The notes beneath the pieces were generated by a model. The model worked only from the letters and a program-made list of their open reading frames with translations, was not told the DNA's origin and searched no databases. A stretch of 64,000 nt of DNA from Metallyticus violacea (lineage: Eukaryota; Arthropoda; Insecta; Mantodea; Metallyticidae), in the NCBI GenBank assembly GCA_030762175.1, contig CM060831.1, forward strand, positions 1,118,501 through 1,182,500, given 5' to 3'. The translations under genes were made by a program, and so were the position numbers. How positions within the stretch are numbered: position 1 is the stretch's first letter; the number at the start of each line of letters is the position of its first letter. Positions 1 to 12,892 of this stretch are shown in pieces.

Positions 1-159
1 CTCTTTTTCTCCTTTCTGCCCCTTCTACTGGAGAAAAATTACTGAAGAACAAGCGGAATTCTAACACTATCTTTATAACTTTCTATTATATTACATGCAA
101 TAAATATCATTAATTTGCCTTTTCCCTCTGTATTTTATATAACTATGTACATAGTACTG

Positions 160-232
160 GATATTATTAGATACCGCCTGGAGAGGCTCCGTGGCCTTAA
201 CTCTTGTCAGGTTAATAAACGAATAAAATAAA
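160..232 (+). mobile_element. Possible LINE 3' tail
   Basis: GGAGAGGCTCCGTGGCCTTA, ACTCTTGTCAGGTTAATAAA and repeated ATAAA steps resemble the 3' ends of arthropod non-LTR elements. No coding part is attached. Confidence 0.35.
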
Positions 233-333
233 CAACTTCCTTACAGAAAAAAAAATTAATTGCCTCTATATCTAACAAAAATATGTGTGAATATTATTGT
301 GACATTTCATCAAGAAAACTGACATAAAACCGA

Positions 334-592
334 CATGGGTGGCCGAGGTCGTTAAGGCACGGACTCTGAGCGGGAGGTCTGCAGAACTGTCCTCCCTGAC
401 TAACGTTTTTTGCAGGTTTTCTTCACTCCTCATAAATGGCAAATGCCGGTAAGGTTTGCTAAATTTAGTCCTGGAACCCTTCTTTCCTAAAAAAAGCAAT
501 TTCCAATTTATTATTTCATCTCATGCATCATCAGTGTCCACCGCCTGTGGATGACAAGAGAAATAAAAACGAGCGTTAAACACTATTAAAAT
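334..592 (+). mobile_element. SINE family 1 (tRNA-derived), decayed copy
   Basis: Begins TGGGTGGCCGAGGTCGTTAA, a Ser/Leu-tRNA-like A box, but the B box is deleted after GGGAGGTCTGCAGAAC. The body TTTTCTTCACTCCTCATAAA and the tail CACCGCCTGTGG...CGTTAAACACTATT match the other family members. Confidence 0.75.
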
Positions 593-1889
593 GCCATAAA
601 AACAAGTTGTTTACATTATATTTGGAACATGTCGTCTGCACTAATTCTTCTGGCGTACAAGGACTTTACTTCTAGATGTGAAACTATTTTTTCTGCACCA
701 CGTTTCAGCACAAATCTAAACACTGTTTGTTTTTGCAATTTTGGCGTAATTTTATTTTTCGTTTTCTTTGTGGAGAAATCGTCAAATAGACATAAAACAG
801 ATATTCGAGAAGTTTGCATTTTTTGCATGAAAACTATTAGTCATGTTATAATTCTTATAATTTTCCATCCGATTTCACACGCAGAGTGAGGATATTGCAG
901 ATTCGAGACGTTGTAGCAGGTGCAAAGGAAGCCAAGATCATCACTGGGACAACAAGAAAATGCATTTGCCAAACATTCTGTTTAAAAGGGTAACGAAGTT
1001 GGTCGACCGTTAACAACATGTTGGAAGCACGTTTCCGTCCATGTGGCGTTTAAAGGGGCAATTTGCATCACATTCCACCACCTGTGTGACACAAGATACA
1101 CTTTCGTATTTCAAAATAACGCCACAAAGTTGCAGGTGAATGGGGTCTCAGATTTGCCAGGCACCTGCACAGGAATGTTTGACCGTTGAAACGCATGTTG
1201 TTGCTGGTCGCACCGGAAGGGCCGTTACGCCTTATGGTACCGCCGTTACTCCGTCCGGCATCCTGAGAAGCCGAAGAACGTGGGTTCTGTTCCCACTCTG
1301 ATGTATTGCAGCACGTGGGAGGACGCCTGTATGGTTGGTTAAATTATGATGCATTGTTCGTAATTCCATCTCACGCCACGCTCGCCGCTGGGCGCATGCG
1401 TATGAAGCCATCACTTGTGGCACAACTATTTATTAGTTTTGTTACACACGCGCGGTTGCATTTTATTATTGTTATTTCCCGAATCACGATCCGGCTTTTG
1501 ACAACTATTGAGTTCTGATTGTTATTTATCACGAACGTTTTTCAGTACAAACAAATCATCTTCTGGAACAGTTCTCTATATAAGAACAGGTTTTGAGGGA
1601 AACAACTTCATGTGCTATGCCGTCCAATTACCTGATGGGGTTTACAAACTTGTCTGTTTCTTCAGAATGCTGCTAACGGTTTTTCAACCTGTAGCACTTA
1701 AAGGCAAAGGCGTTAAGTACTTCGTATAATTAACTCAAAATAAATTTTAGACATTTGCTAATAAAAGTAAAGAAAAAATATAACAACAATTTAACAAGGA
1801 AAGCTTTTAGAATGGCCATATTCGCACAAGATGGTGGGTATTGTACTACTACTTTCTCCATTTGCTAATCATGTAGTTTTTAGAAATTC
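593..1889. other. Intergenic, nothing recognised
   Basis: Short chance frames only. 890-1300 is GC-richer with no motif I can name. Confidence 0.5.
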
Positions 1890-1951
1890 TGGTTATGCTG
1901 GGAGCGTTTGCAACTACTCATCCCGAGGTCCTCGTTTCGATTCCCGGTCAG
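1890..1951 (+). mobile_element. tRNA-like sequence (possible third SINE head)
   Basis: GGAGCGTTTGCAACTACT, CATCCCGAGGTCCTCGTTTC and GATTCCCGGTCAGG resemble the anticodon-to-T-arm half of a tRNA with a B box. The acceptor stem and A box are not convincing, so not a functional tRNA. Confidence 0.45.
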
Positions 1952-2667
1952 GTTGAGCTGAGTGAGTAACGTTTCATTTTTAGCGAATTCTGAAGGAATG
2001 TAATTGTTGCGGTGTACTTGAAAAGATGTTTGAAAAATATCTTTAAACTTTCATCTATTCTATTTACTAGGCACGAAAAAAGATAGTGATATATATACAC
2101 ACACACAAACGTCCGTTAACGATCTAGCGATCGCAATTTTTTTTTCCCTCAACGAAACTCGGCATATAACTACCAATTAACTATTAATCGAGTTCGTTAA
2201 CCAGCAAAATTTAACCATTGAGGGTGGGGGTTAACCTCAAACGAAAATTTAAAAATCTCTCTAGAGGCCACAACTTTGGTTTTTCTCAATGGAACTCTCC
2301 ATATATGCTATTTAAATAAAAAATAAGAAAAATATTTCTAGAAATTAGTGAAATCGGACTATTAGAAATATGAGTGAACTTGAAATCCAAAATTTTCGAT
2401 GATATACTGTTTATTGTATATGTTTGCTTTGTACTTTGTAATTGTTTTTAAATAGTAACATGTTTTTGTTTTATTGAAATATATGAACATCATCTAAAAA
2501 ACACAATGTAATCGAAACTTTATTTTTCTCTATTTTAGTGAATGTAACGATATCCAGGGGTCAGTTCATAAACATGGTTACATTTAAAAATGTAGTGTAA
2601 CTTCATCTACTTATCAATGGTAACATTTAAAGTATGCCATTAATTTTTATGGTTTACCACCACCACC

Positions 2668-2711
<44 letters not shown>
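2668..2711. repeat. (TAA)n microsatellite inside repeat copy A
   Basis: About 14 perfect AAT units at the same internal position as in copies B and C. Confidence 0.95.
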
Positions 2712-2712
<1 letters not shown>

Positions 2713-2740
2713 TCTAGAAATGTGATTTCCCTTTTGTAAT

Positions 2741-3008
2741 ACCGCCACAGATGACCGAGGTCGTTAAGGCGCAGACTCGTGAGCAGGATGTCTGGGGTTC
2801 GAATCCCGCCAGGACCGTCCTCCTTGACTGAGGCTTTATCCAGGTTTTCCTCAGTCCTCATAAATGGCTAATGTCGGGAACGTTTCCTTCCTTAAAAATA
2901 AATCCTTTCCCGATATACCATGTCATCTCATGTATGATCAATGTCCATCACCTGTGGTGCCTCTGTAGTAAAAACGGGTGTTAAACACCATTCATTCATT
3001 CATTCATT
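2741..3008 (+). mobile_element. SINE family 1, complete copy with target-site duplication
   Basis: A box ATGACCGAGGTCGTTAAGGC and B box GGTTCGAATCCC at the 5' end, then a roughly 190-bp unique body and an (ATTC)n tail. Flanked by CCTTTTGTAAT (2730-2740) and CCTTTGTAAT (3009-3018). It interrupts copy A of the unclassified repeat family, so it is younger than that copy. Confidence 0.92.
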
Positions 3009-3192
3009 CCTTTGTAATCTTATAGATTGAAAGAACTTTAATTTTGTTCCCTTAAAGCCACACAGTAATGCCATAACTTATTTCATTTGTTTAATTAATA
3101 AGACCATAATTTGAATTTTATATTCTTTTTTAAAGTTATTCCACTTACTCTGGAATTTGCTTAGTTTACGCATTCCCTGCGTGACGAGCTTT

Positions 3193-5785
3193 TCCCAAGG
3201 ACTCCGAGCTCATTTGTGCCAAAGTTCATCTATAGGTTTAAGGACCCTTCTGGTGCTACGAGGATTGTTCAATAAAAATTATAATTTTTTTGACACATGC
3301 CTTTGCTCTTCCTCATGATTCTGATGGTCTTTCTCGTTGGATGCAATGCAATGTTCCAGCTGTCTGCCAATCTTCAAAGACAAGCTGGAAACCATTTTTT
3401 GCAGGTCCTCAGAATCGCCTCCATAGCCTTCATCACTCCTTCTGATGATCGAAAATACCTCCAAAGGCCACACCTACGTTTTCGGCTGCAGAGGTGGAAA
3501 GAAGGCTCAATGGAATTGACTTGGATTCAATTTGACAACGAAGTAATGAAAATAATAAAAATGTATAGAAGAAATTAGAACAAGGTTAGAGGATATTAGC
3601 AGGCAGAATAAGTTACATTAACCTGGGGTGTATCTCGTATGGTCGATCTAGGGAGAACAATGAGGTAAGAAATGGGAGGTTGGAAGAACGTATAACGTTA
3701 GCATATATTTTCTGACCATATCTGGTTATTTTCTAATTCTTCTTTATTAATTTATTTAATCTTATTGTGTATGCTGCAATCTTTGAATTGAAAGCCCTGA
3801 ACTTCAAAAATTATATTAAGAACGAATTGATAAATATTCACATACTTGAACCGTTGTGCACTGCTAACGTCATGCTTTCATTTCGTGATCACGGCATTTG
3901 GAAAGGTATGGACATGTTACAGTTAATTATATAATTACCTTGATGTAAGTTATAGTTACAGTTCATTTAAAAATAAAATGATGGAGTAATGACGTCATAT
4001 CCGTTATAATCATTTAGATCTTTCTTCCTCCTGTAAGATTTTCAGCTATATAAGCAACATGACTGTGTTTAGTTAAGGGAAGGCATCTGTGATAGTGAAA
4101 ATAAATATTTTATTAGCTTTTACAATAAGTTCTCATGATTAAGACCTAAGGAGAAATGCTGGAGCTATAGCATTGCCTTATATGTGTAGTTTATAAGTTG
4201 CTAGATATTCAGACACCCATAACTAATAAGTAATACAGGCAAACAACTCAACCAAAAGTTATAAAAACTTACGACAATTGAGTGTACGCGTTATTATAAT
4301 ACTTCGGAGTTCATGGTCGCAAACATCAAGTGATAAACTCACATGAATGTAGCAAATTCCTACATTAATATGTTCGCGTGTTTTTTTCCACCATTAACTA
4401 TGTTCAGTGGCTCGTTGTTGCCAACACCTATATAATTTTACCATATAGTACTGTTCCGTTATATTTTTCACCACCAGAGCGATCTGTGCCTTAGTTTCAA
4501 TTTTCTCTTAATATTGTGCATCTGTTTAAGCGATTTCATGTTTGTTTTTCGGAGTTGCCAACCCAACTGTTATATAATTCTACGATGCACCAAAATGTGC
4601 ATGTACTTTTTTTTTCGAATAGGAGGCAAGAGGAAGCCGTTAGACCGTAGCGAGCCGCAGTAAACCACTGGGTCCGATTTCTAGGATTTAGCCGAGGTTA
4701 GTATATGTGTGTATATGAGCTGAATAGTAATCGCATTTTTTCGATTGTTGCATGAGTCGTTTGTTTTCTGACGCCACTGTATTCCAAAATGGTGTGTATG
4801 TTAAAATCGCAACGTCTAAGTTATTGTATACTATTTACCCATTAGTCTATCTGTATTTCATTTACTACTTTGGAAGTGCATTACTTTTATCTAGTAATAA
4901 TGTCTGCATAATTTATTTCACGTAACTTTTTACATGGTTTACACATATTAATAATTGTAGGTGCCTAGTAACATACAATCACAATAGCTTACATTTCTTC
5001 GGAATTCGCTTAAAAATAAGCAATTTCCTGAAAAATTAGCAGATTTTTTACGGGTCCGACCGCAAGAGCTTATATTCTTTCGGAAGTCGCTAAAATTATC
5101 GCAGACTTTAATTTTCAAAAGCGGATTGCTATCATAACACCTAACCGTCACGCACCCGCTGACTTAAACTTTAGGGTCATTAGCAAATATTTTGGAATGT
5201 CTGCATTCGGTAATTATCGATGACATACACTTACTGATATTAATTTAGAAAGTAGCAATAAATGTTATCGCTTTGTACTCAATTATGCAGAGTCAATTTC
5301 CTGACGTGCGCACTCAGAAAATTAATTTCGCAAAATACGCAATAATTTCAGAGATTGTTGATGGGTCTTATGTTATGTCATTAAGTTGCTGAAGCTTCCA
5401 TAATACCACAGCAACGTGGAGCACTCTTCATTATTATCGAGTTCGCGTCTCGTGAATTACTTTTTTTGTTTTTGTATCTTTCGTCAAAAAACAAATAAAT
5501 AAACCTAATCAGAGGGAGAGCCACATAATACGTTCATGATTATCCGACATTTTTATAGCTATTGAAAATCTGCATGTACTCGCTCGCGAACATTCCACAA
5601 TATTTCGCTTTATCACCATATAATTCCGTTATTTTTCACTGTGGATCACATTTGCCCTGTTTGTCTAACATCCTTGCGCAATCTCTAAAATTATTACGAT
5701 GTAATTCATCATTTACTTTTCTACAGAGAGGATATTAAGATAATAAAATCAAAGCAATAATGCCCAACAAAGACATATTACTTGC
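3193..5785. other. Intergenic, nothing recognised
   Basis: AT-rich unique-looking sequence. The frame at 3297-3578 (hydrophobic start, then basic) has no family resemblance or splice support. Confidence 0.5.
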
Positions 5786-5901
5786 TTTTAGCGAATTCTG
5801 AAGCATTGCAGCTATTGCGATTATACCCTTACAATACTTTTGAAAAGTTTCTTCAATCTCCTTCGATTCTCCCTACTGGCACAAAAAATGATAATACAAA
5901 A

Positions 5902-5903
<2 letters not shown>

Positions 5904-5942
<39 letters not shown>

Positions 5943-5948
5943 GTGTGT
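5904..5948. repeat. (GT)n microsatellite inside repeat copy B
   Basis: About 22 GT units with one GC interruption near the end. Confidence 0.95.
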
Positions 5949-6767
5949 TAGTTAACGCCCTAGCGGCCGCATTTTTTTTTCTCCAAGAAACTCGGCATAT
6001 AGCCATCAATTAACAAAGAATTCACCGAGTTCAAAAACTAGCAAAATTGGACAATTGGGGATGGGGATTAAACTAAAGTGAAAATTTAAAAATCGCTCTA
6101 TCGGTACCAATATTTATATTTGCACAACAAAATTCGGTATATACATTTAAATAAAACAGTTTGTGAATACTAAGGAAATTGGACCATTAGGAGTAGCGGT
6201 ATGCTTGAAAATGGAAATTTAAAAAAGGCTCTAGCGTATGTTTTTTCTCATTTGTTTCAAAGTAAAAGGATATATTAATTCAGAATACACTGTATTTATA
6301 ACGATGCATACTCTTATGTTTTATATGTAACACACGCATCGCCGTGAAGACAAACAATGTGAAATATGACTCTAATATATGTTTAAGAATTATATTTGTA
6401 TGTAAGAGCGCTCTGAAATAATCTCCAGAAAACGTTTTCGTTACATGTTAATAACATTTAAATTAAATTTCAAAGTCAATGAAAATTGGTATAACTTTCG
6501 ATTTATTTTATTTTCTTTGTATACTGTAATTGTTTTTAAATAGTAACCTGTTTTTGTTTTATTTAAACATATGAACATCTTAAATACACAACGTAACTCG
6601 AAACTTTCTGTTATTCCTTTCTGTTTTAGTGAATGTAGAGGTGACATCAAGAGCTCAGTTCGTAACATGGTTACATTTTAAAATGTTTAAAAATACCCAC
6701 ACAGTTTAGCTTTGTCTATCAAAGAGCATTATATTTCATTTAATAGTATATCGTTAAATTTCGTGGT

Positions 6768-6768
<1 letters not shown>

Positions 6769-6823
<55 letters not shown>
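6769..6823. repeat. (TAA)n microsatellite inside repeat copy B
   Basis: 18 perfect units. Confidence 0.96.
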
Positions 6824-7869
6824 TGTAAAAATATGTTTTCCGTTTTTGGCATACTTAGAGATTCCAATAATTCTTATTTTGTTACCCTTATTTTTGAAAA
6901 GTATAATACTTTCACTATGTATATTTATTTTCAAATGATTTTGAAGGAGAAAAGCAGACAAACCCAGTTAAGTAATGTATTAAAGTTCAGTTATTTATTT
7001 ATTTTGGTTAGCTTTAGAGTTTGTCATGCTAATACCACACAGTAATGCTTTAACTTATTTCTTTAATTAAAAGGCAATAATTTGTTTATATTCTTTATTA
7101 AAATTATTCTACTTGTTGAGGAATCCGCTTAGTTTACGAAGTTCCTGCGTGACGGATTTTTAATACATAATGTTAACAATTCATATCGACAGGGAAATTA
7201 TGAATTAACTCGGTTAACGCACAAATATTTAGAATGGCCAGTTCATTGAACCGTTTTCTTAATCTTCACCGACAAGCGAACATTCTGTAAATGGAGATCT
7301 GCGTGCCTTTAAAGTGGAAAAGTTTCTCTTCTGAAGTCAATGCTTTCGCAACTTGCTCAAGTACTTCTTCCAGAGAGAGAAACAGAAGTGAATTTGACTT
7401 TGTCTTGATGAGAATTACACGATACGAGTACTGTGAGCACTAGTGTTAAGTTAAGCTAACATATCTGGACTTGAGACTACAGGTGAAATCACAATAGCGC
7501 AACTGTGACACCCCAATTTGCAGTTCACTAGCGACTGCCCTATTTATTTAATGTCGAGCATCTACTACACAGTTTGAGAGAACACTACCGATATACACAA
7601 TTACATCTACTTATTACATAACAGAATCGTGATAAAATAAAAACTACTATATTTCAACATAAAATACATCAGAGATACTACAGTATAAATAGAAAAATAA
7701 CCTTTCAAAAAGTGCATTTACGTAATTCCACCAGATTAATTGTTTTACGTTATTTTATGTAAATACCGCAAGTGTTTGGATTTTCTGTATTTCTCTGGAT
7801 GTGGTCGAATTTTAGTTACGCTTAGCACATATTGATATGACAACCTATCGCCTCCATTGCGTGATATTC

Positions 7870-8506
7870 ATGTTATGTTATACAAGTTTCAGGGGTGATA
7901 ACACACTGAGAAGATCATTTAAGTCAGACAGCGTGATGTTCAAAGAGCAGTGATGGAGTATTTTCCCCCATTGATGTGAAACATCATGAAGGTGTGTATG
8001 GAGAAGTTTCCCCTTCATATTCCACTGTGAAGGAGTGGTCACAATCATTCGTTTGGGAAGAGAGAGCCTTGAAGATGACACGCGTGAGACTAGGATGATG
8101 AACGTGTTGAGAAAAGAAAAGATCTCTTGTTGAAGAAAGGAAATTCTGAGTTGACAGACATCTGAAGACAAAAGGCATAGCTGCAAGATTTAGGCTTTCT
8201 AAAACAATGTACTTCTCGTTTTAATCAACATTTGCATATACATGCAAGAGGGGTGCCCCGACTTCTTTCAGTAGTTCAAATGCAAGTGTGTCTGGATTGT
8301 TGTCAGAGGTTTTTAAGCTTGCCGTCGTAACAAGAATCCATTGTTACAGGGGATAAAACAATGAATTGAGCGGTGAAGCATTCCCTAGAAAGGCCATTGT
8401 CACAGAGTACACGAAGAAGATCATGGTGTAAAATGTTTGGGACTGCAGAGGAATTCTGATGACAGACTCAAAGAAAGGACAAGTGACCCGGAAGTCTATG
8501 CTGAGC
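7870..8506 (-). other. Unidentified sequence left of the Tc1-like element
   Basis: Minus strand has short overlapping open stretches (for example FTVEYEGETSPYTPS and RCLSTQNFLSSTRDLFFSQH) that read like a degraded coding region, but I recognise no family. It ends exactly at the TA target site of the neighbouring transposon. Confidence 0.3.
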
Positions 8507-8508
8507 TA

Positions 8509-9586
8509 CCTGGTCTTACCATAAATACTGTCACAAGGTTTCCAATAAATTGACACAAAATGGTTTGTGATATTTTAATATCCTATTACTGTTATTAAAT
8601 GGATGTATAATAAATCAAAATCACATATAATTATACAAAATTACCAACTCTGGCACGCACATAGTCCGTACGTTTTAGTGGCCACTCATCTATTGAATTA
8701 TGCAAAACGTTCATCGGGAAATGTGCTGCTGCCTTCAGTAGAGAACGTTTTAAACTTTCAATATTTGAATGTCTGTTCCTGCAAGCTATCTCCTAAAGCT
8801 TGGGGCTGAAAACTTCCTCTTTGTCCCTGGAGGAGGTGGTTGTTGAGCTTCTTGACCAGTTTCTGTATACATTGTCGGATGTTTCGATCACCTTTTCGCT
8901 GAAATGGAGCTCCGTGGTACCTTCGTTGCTAACGCTCCACCAAATAATAACAGATGCAGAATGATGGCCTCTCTGGATCCTTGGAGCCTATTCAACAGCT
9001 TCTGTAGAGCATCTTACAACGATGAACATTTTTTGTGAAAAGGACTCTGATGACCATTTGCTGTGTAACGCTGAAGTAAACGTTTTGATTTTAAGAGCCT
9101 CTGATACTTCAGCTCACTGTGAGGAGGTGTACTTTTCGTCGTTTATAATCACGGAGACCAGGTCATTGCACATTGTACAATACAAACATTTTAGAAATGT
9201 TCAGCTCACTAGTCATTACTGACTGTCCCCGTACCGAACTTCTTCGCAAAGGCCGCCACTGCTTTCACCAATGAGTGGTCTTCTGTGGCGGTGTTTCACA
9301 GGTCCAGTCTCAAGGAAGCGCTGGGCAGTGCGGTAAATGAACCTTCTGAGTATTTTCAGTCTCTGGAGAATTTTAACAATCTCAGGATTTACACCTACCT
9401 TGTGCAAAGCTACCACAGCTATACAATTTTCGTAATCCCCAATTTCTTCTTGAAAACTAACACAACTAACTTTCCGTTTCTGCAGCTAAACTCTCGATGA
9501 CCAACCACTAGCATTACAACTCAAGAATGTGCACATGGGTACAGGTAACCTTAACAGTTGTGACAGTGTTTATGGTAAGACAAGGC
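8509..9586 (-). mobile_element. Tc1/mariner-superfamily transposon, decayed, with TIRs and TA duplication
   Basis: Terminal inverted repeats: CTTACCATAAATACTGTCAC at 8515-8534 and its near-exact complement ending at 9579, with outer bases CCTGG/GCCTT, each bordered by TA (8507-8508 and 9587-9588). The minus strand encodes a decayed transposase. A helix-turn-helix N-terminus reads ALHKVGVNPEIVKILQRLKI and RRFIYRTAQRFLETG. A middle block reads QRGHHSASVIIWWSVSNEG. A C-terminal block reads NIESLKRSLLKAAAHFP and IDEWPLKRTDYVRA. The stretch that should hold the second and third catalytic acids is deleted, and stops interrupt the rest. Non-autonomous. Confidence 0.88.
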
Positions 9587-9588
9587 TA

Positions 9589-11389
9589 CACATGAGACTT
9601 CCAAGAACAGGATCATCTACTGTACAGTCCATACCTCCCCCTCCTTAGCGACTACTACCTCTTTTTGAAAACATAAATCTGATCCTCTCGAAAGATGCTG
9701 TTTTCTAACATTTTGCAAACAAAGCTTTGGGGACATGAGATCTTAATCCACAGATTTGAGAAATACATTGAAGTAAGGGGAGATTATTTTGAAAAAATAA
9801 ATTTGTAATTTTACACTATGACCTACAAGAGCCAGGTGGGATATCCATGCCGATACACGAATGAGGACCTCTGACAACGCGAAAATAGTGAGAAGGTTAG
9901 AAAATGTTCCCTCTTGTGATGGCCAGACAGTACCTACTGATCAAGCCGACCCTTCAATGTAACAGTCGTTAGAGAAGATCATAAATTACAGTTGTGACTT
10001 ATTATTTACAATCGCACCACACCTTTTACTTATTTAGAACCCACATTTTCAATTCTGACCAAATCTAAAAAGGATGGCCCACACGTAGTCATTTAAGCTG
10101 TCCCGATACCCGAGAGAAGAAAACATGGAGCATAGAATATGAAAATTTAGGGCTCAAATATTATAAAAATAAAGTTTGACAATTTAAAAATTTCCTGGAT
10201 AATTTCACTGATGCTTCTTAAGGAAAGAGCATATTATAAATTGCTGAAAAATCTAATTTATTAATAAATTCTAGTTGTCTTTGAAATGACGTAAGAAGCA
10301 CGCTTGAAAGCTGTATTTATTTTGTAGGTAGGTTGGAAACAATGTGTCCAAAATGAAAAGCCACTTTTAACACTTGCATCATAAATAACATTAGAAATGT
10401 TCAATTGCACACAACACCCGTCACACAACCAGTTTCTCCGCACCAGCCACGGGTTTGTTGAATATCTTAATTTAATTTTACTACGGGCAGCCGGAACTAC
10501 TCCCCTAGTAGACTGATTCTTGCGATTTATAGCTTTGTATTAATTAGGGTGTTATTACAGGCCGCTTACTTGGACTGTCATTAACAAAATTGGCAGCATT
10601 CTTTATAAAACGTTATTTCTTAAGAGCGCAGCGTTTTCAGAGCAAGAGTGATATCGGTTGGAAGGCGATGTGAGCTCCTCTTGCTCTCAGCTGGAGAACT
10701 GCCCAGTTCCGTCTCCTATCAGGTTTCAACCAGCGAAGAGCTAATTAAAAGCCGCCCGAGGTTGACATAAATCTTGCTACTGAAACAGCTTTTAGACTCG
10801 TTTTGGGAAACAATTTGTACGTAATTGCATTTAGCACTTTCACTTGTGCTTTCCGTGCCCACTGCCGAGGCCATCATCTCTCTGTACAACTCTCGCGCAA
10901 CTTGAGCGTGATGGATGATACAAAGGCCGATGATGGATTAGCTAATGCCTAGACAGCACCTTTTTCCTTCACAATCATTAACAAATTATTGCCTGTAATA
11001 TCTCAACAACACAAAGGAACCGACATATGTAACATTCATACAACGTGTGGAGTACAGAACAAACAACAAACGATTATCATACAAAACAGAAGGTTGCCAA
11101 TTGTAACTACAGCGTCCTTTCAAAAATGTTCCTGCTAAAAATCATGTACGAATAGTTACCGTTCGTTTCATTAACATCGCCAATGCCTCAATTACGGTAT
11201 TAAAAAGGAAAACAATAAGTGACAGGAAGGCAATGGTGCAACTATCGAGGCAAATACATTGCAATAATGAAAATAAAAAAAATTACTGCTATATACGAAA
11301 AGTATTTTGTATTATTATTGTTCAACTGCTTCTAAATGACAGCAGTAACTACTAATAGTTATGTTTAAAGTTTCATCGAAATGCAAGAG
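9589..11389. other. Intergenic; GC-richer block at 10560-10930
   Basis: No coding signal. The block 10560-10930 is less AT-rich and carries TAATTA-type sites; it may be conserved regulatory DNA but nothing proves it. Confidence 0.35.
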
Positions 11390-12540
11390 AATGTAGGTAG
11401 CTATTGCGGTTGTACCCATGAAAAGATGTTTGAAAATTTTCTTCAAATCTTCATCGATCCTACCTACTAGGCACCGAAAATGACAACGAATATATATAAA
11501 GTGTGCGTCTAACGCTCTAGCAGTCATAATTTTGTTTTTCTAAAAAAAACACGGCATATGGCCATAAATTAACAAATGATTCGTCGAGTTGGTTAATCAG
11601 CAAAATTGGAACACTGGGGATGGAGGTTAACCTTAGCGAAAAATTAAGGAACCTTTTACAAATAGCTCTAGCGGCCGCAATTTTTGTTTTTTCTCAACGA
11701 AATTTGGTATATGCCATTAAAATAAATCAATAAAATCATTTTATGAAAATTGGCCAAATCGATCCATTAGGAGTGGGAATATTCTTGAAAACCGAAATTT
11801 ACAGAGTGGGGATTCTAGCGAAATTTAAAAGAAAACTCGGTAACTGCTATTGAAGTAAAAAAACAAAAATGTTTTCTCATAATTAAATAAATTAGATCAA
11901 TAAAATTACAATAACCAAAAAATATTTGATAAATCACACGTGTAAATCAGTGGTGTGAAATTATTAGGAATGGTGGGTTTACCTGAAACCCAAAATTTAA
12001 AAATCGTTCTAGATATACCGGCACTAACATTTGTTTATTCACAACAGATATATACAATAAAAAATAAAGAAAAATAGTTTCTGAAAATTAGGGAAATCGG
12101 ACCTTTAGCAGACAGTAACATGTTTTGCTTTATTCAAACATATGAACATCATCTTAAATACACAATGTAACTCGAAACTTTCTTTTTATTTATCTCTGTT
12201 TTAGTGAATGTAAAGATGCTCAGTTCATAAACATGGATACGTTTAAAAATACCCACACAGTTTAGCTTTGTCTACCAGCAGTTCATGTATTTTATTTAAT
12301 AGTATACCATTAATTTTTGGGTTTAATCTCAACAATAATAATAATTATTATTATTCTAAAAGTTGATTTCTCTTTTGTGTTAATTATAGATTGCAAGAAT
12401 TCTAATTGTGTTTTCCTAATACCACACAGTAATGCCATAACTTATTTCATTTCATTAATTAATAAGGCTATAATTTGGATTTATATTAATTTTTAAAGTT
12501 ACTCTGTAAGTGAGGAACTCCCCCGCGTGAATTTTGATAG
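11390..12540 (+). repeat. Unclassified interspersed repeat, copy C
   Basis: Shares TACTAGGCACCGAAAATGAC, GATGGAGGTTAACCTTAGCG, CTAGCGGCCGCAATTTTTGT, ATTGGCCAAATCGATCCATT and ACCACACAGTAATGCCATAA with A and B. It shows the inner block (TCTAGCGGCC-type followed by CTCAACGAAA) more than once at about 150-bp spacing, so the family is internally repetitive. The TAA tract is short and inverted to ATT here. Confidence 0.75.
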
Positions 12541-12892
12541 AGACAGTCAAACTTACCAATCCAAGGGATTTATCCCCAGTTCTAGGCCATTAGAATTCCT
12601 CTGGAGATATAGGAACAATTCCCCCAAAATAGATTTCTACGGATTTTTTATTTGTTTCCTTCATTTCATATGCTAAAAGTGGCTATACTGATGTATATAG
12701 AGAAAAAATATGCGCAGGCCTCAAATAAAGTACTGGTTAATTTTAGGCAACAGTAAGCAAAACGAAATGAAAATATTACATTTTAATGCCCTCTAAATTG
12801 GGCGTCTTTGCAAGAAAGCTTCTGATCTCTACGCAGACATAATTTTAGCACTTTTTGCATATCAACAGCGTATTATGCATTGAAAGTACATT

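Larger units (their letters stand above)
1977..3192 (+). repeat. Unclassified interspersed repeat, copy A (interrupted by a SINE)
   Basis: Starts TTTTAGCGAATTCTGAAGGA and ends near TAGTTTACGCATTCCCTGCG. It shares order and sequence with copies B and C: an AAAAGATGTTTGAAAA block, CTCAACGAAACTCGGCATAT, GGGTGGGGGTTAACCTCAAA, GAAATCGGACTATTAGAAAT, TAGTAACATGTTTTTGTTTT, a (TAA)n tract and a CACACAGTAATGCCATAACT end region. No protein is visible. Orientation is arbitrary. Confidence 0.8.
5786..7157 (+). repeat. Unclassified interspersed repeat, copy B
   Basis: Starts TTTTAGCGAATTCTGAAGCA, contains a (GT)n expansion where copy A has a short CA run, then CTAGCGGCCGCATTTTTTTT, GGACCATTAGGAGTAGCGGT, (TAA)18 and ends GTTCCTGCGTGACGGA. 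Uninterrupted, so the best guide to full length (about 1.37 kb). Confidence 0.8.

Noticed and set aside
3297..3578. 93-codon frame with a signal-peptide-like start
   Set aside because: No splice signals, family similarity or codon pattern; both strands are open here, as expected by chance.
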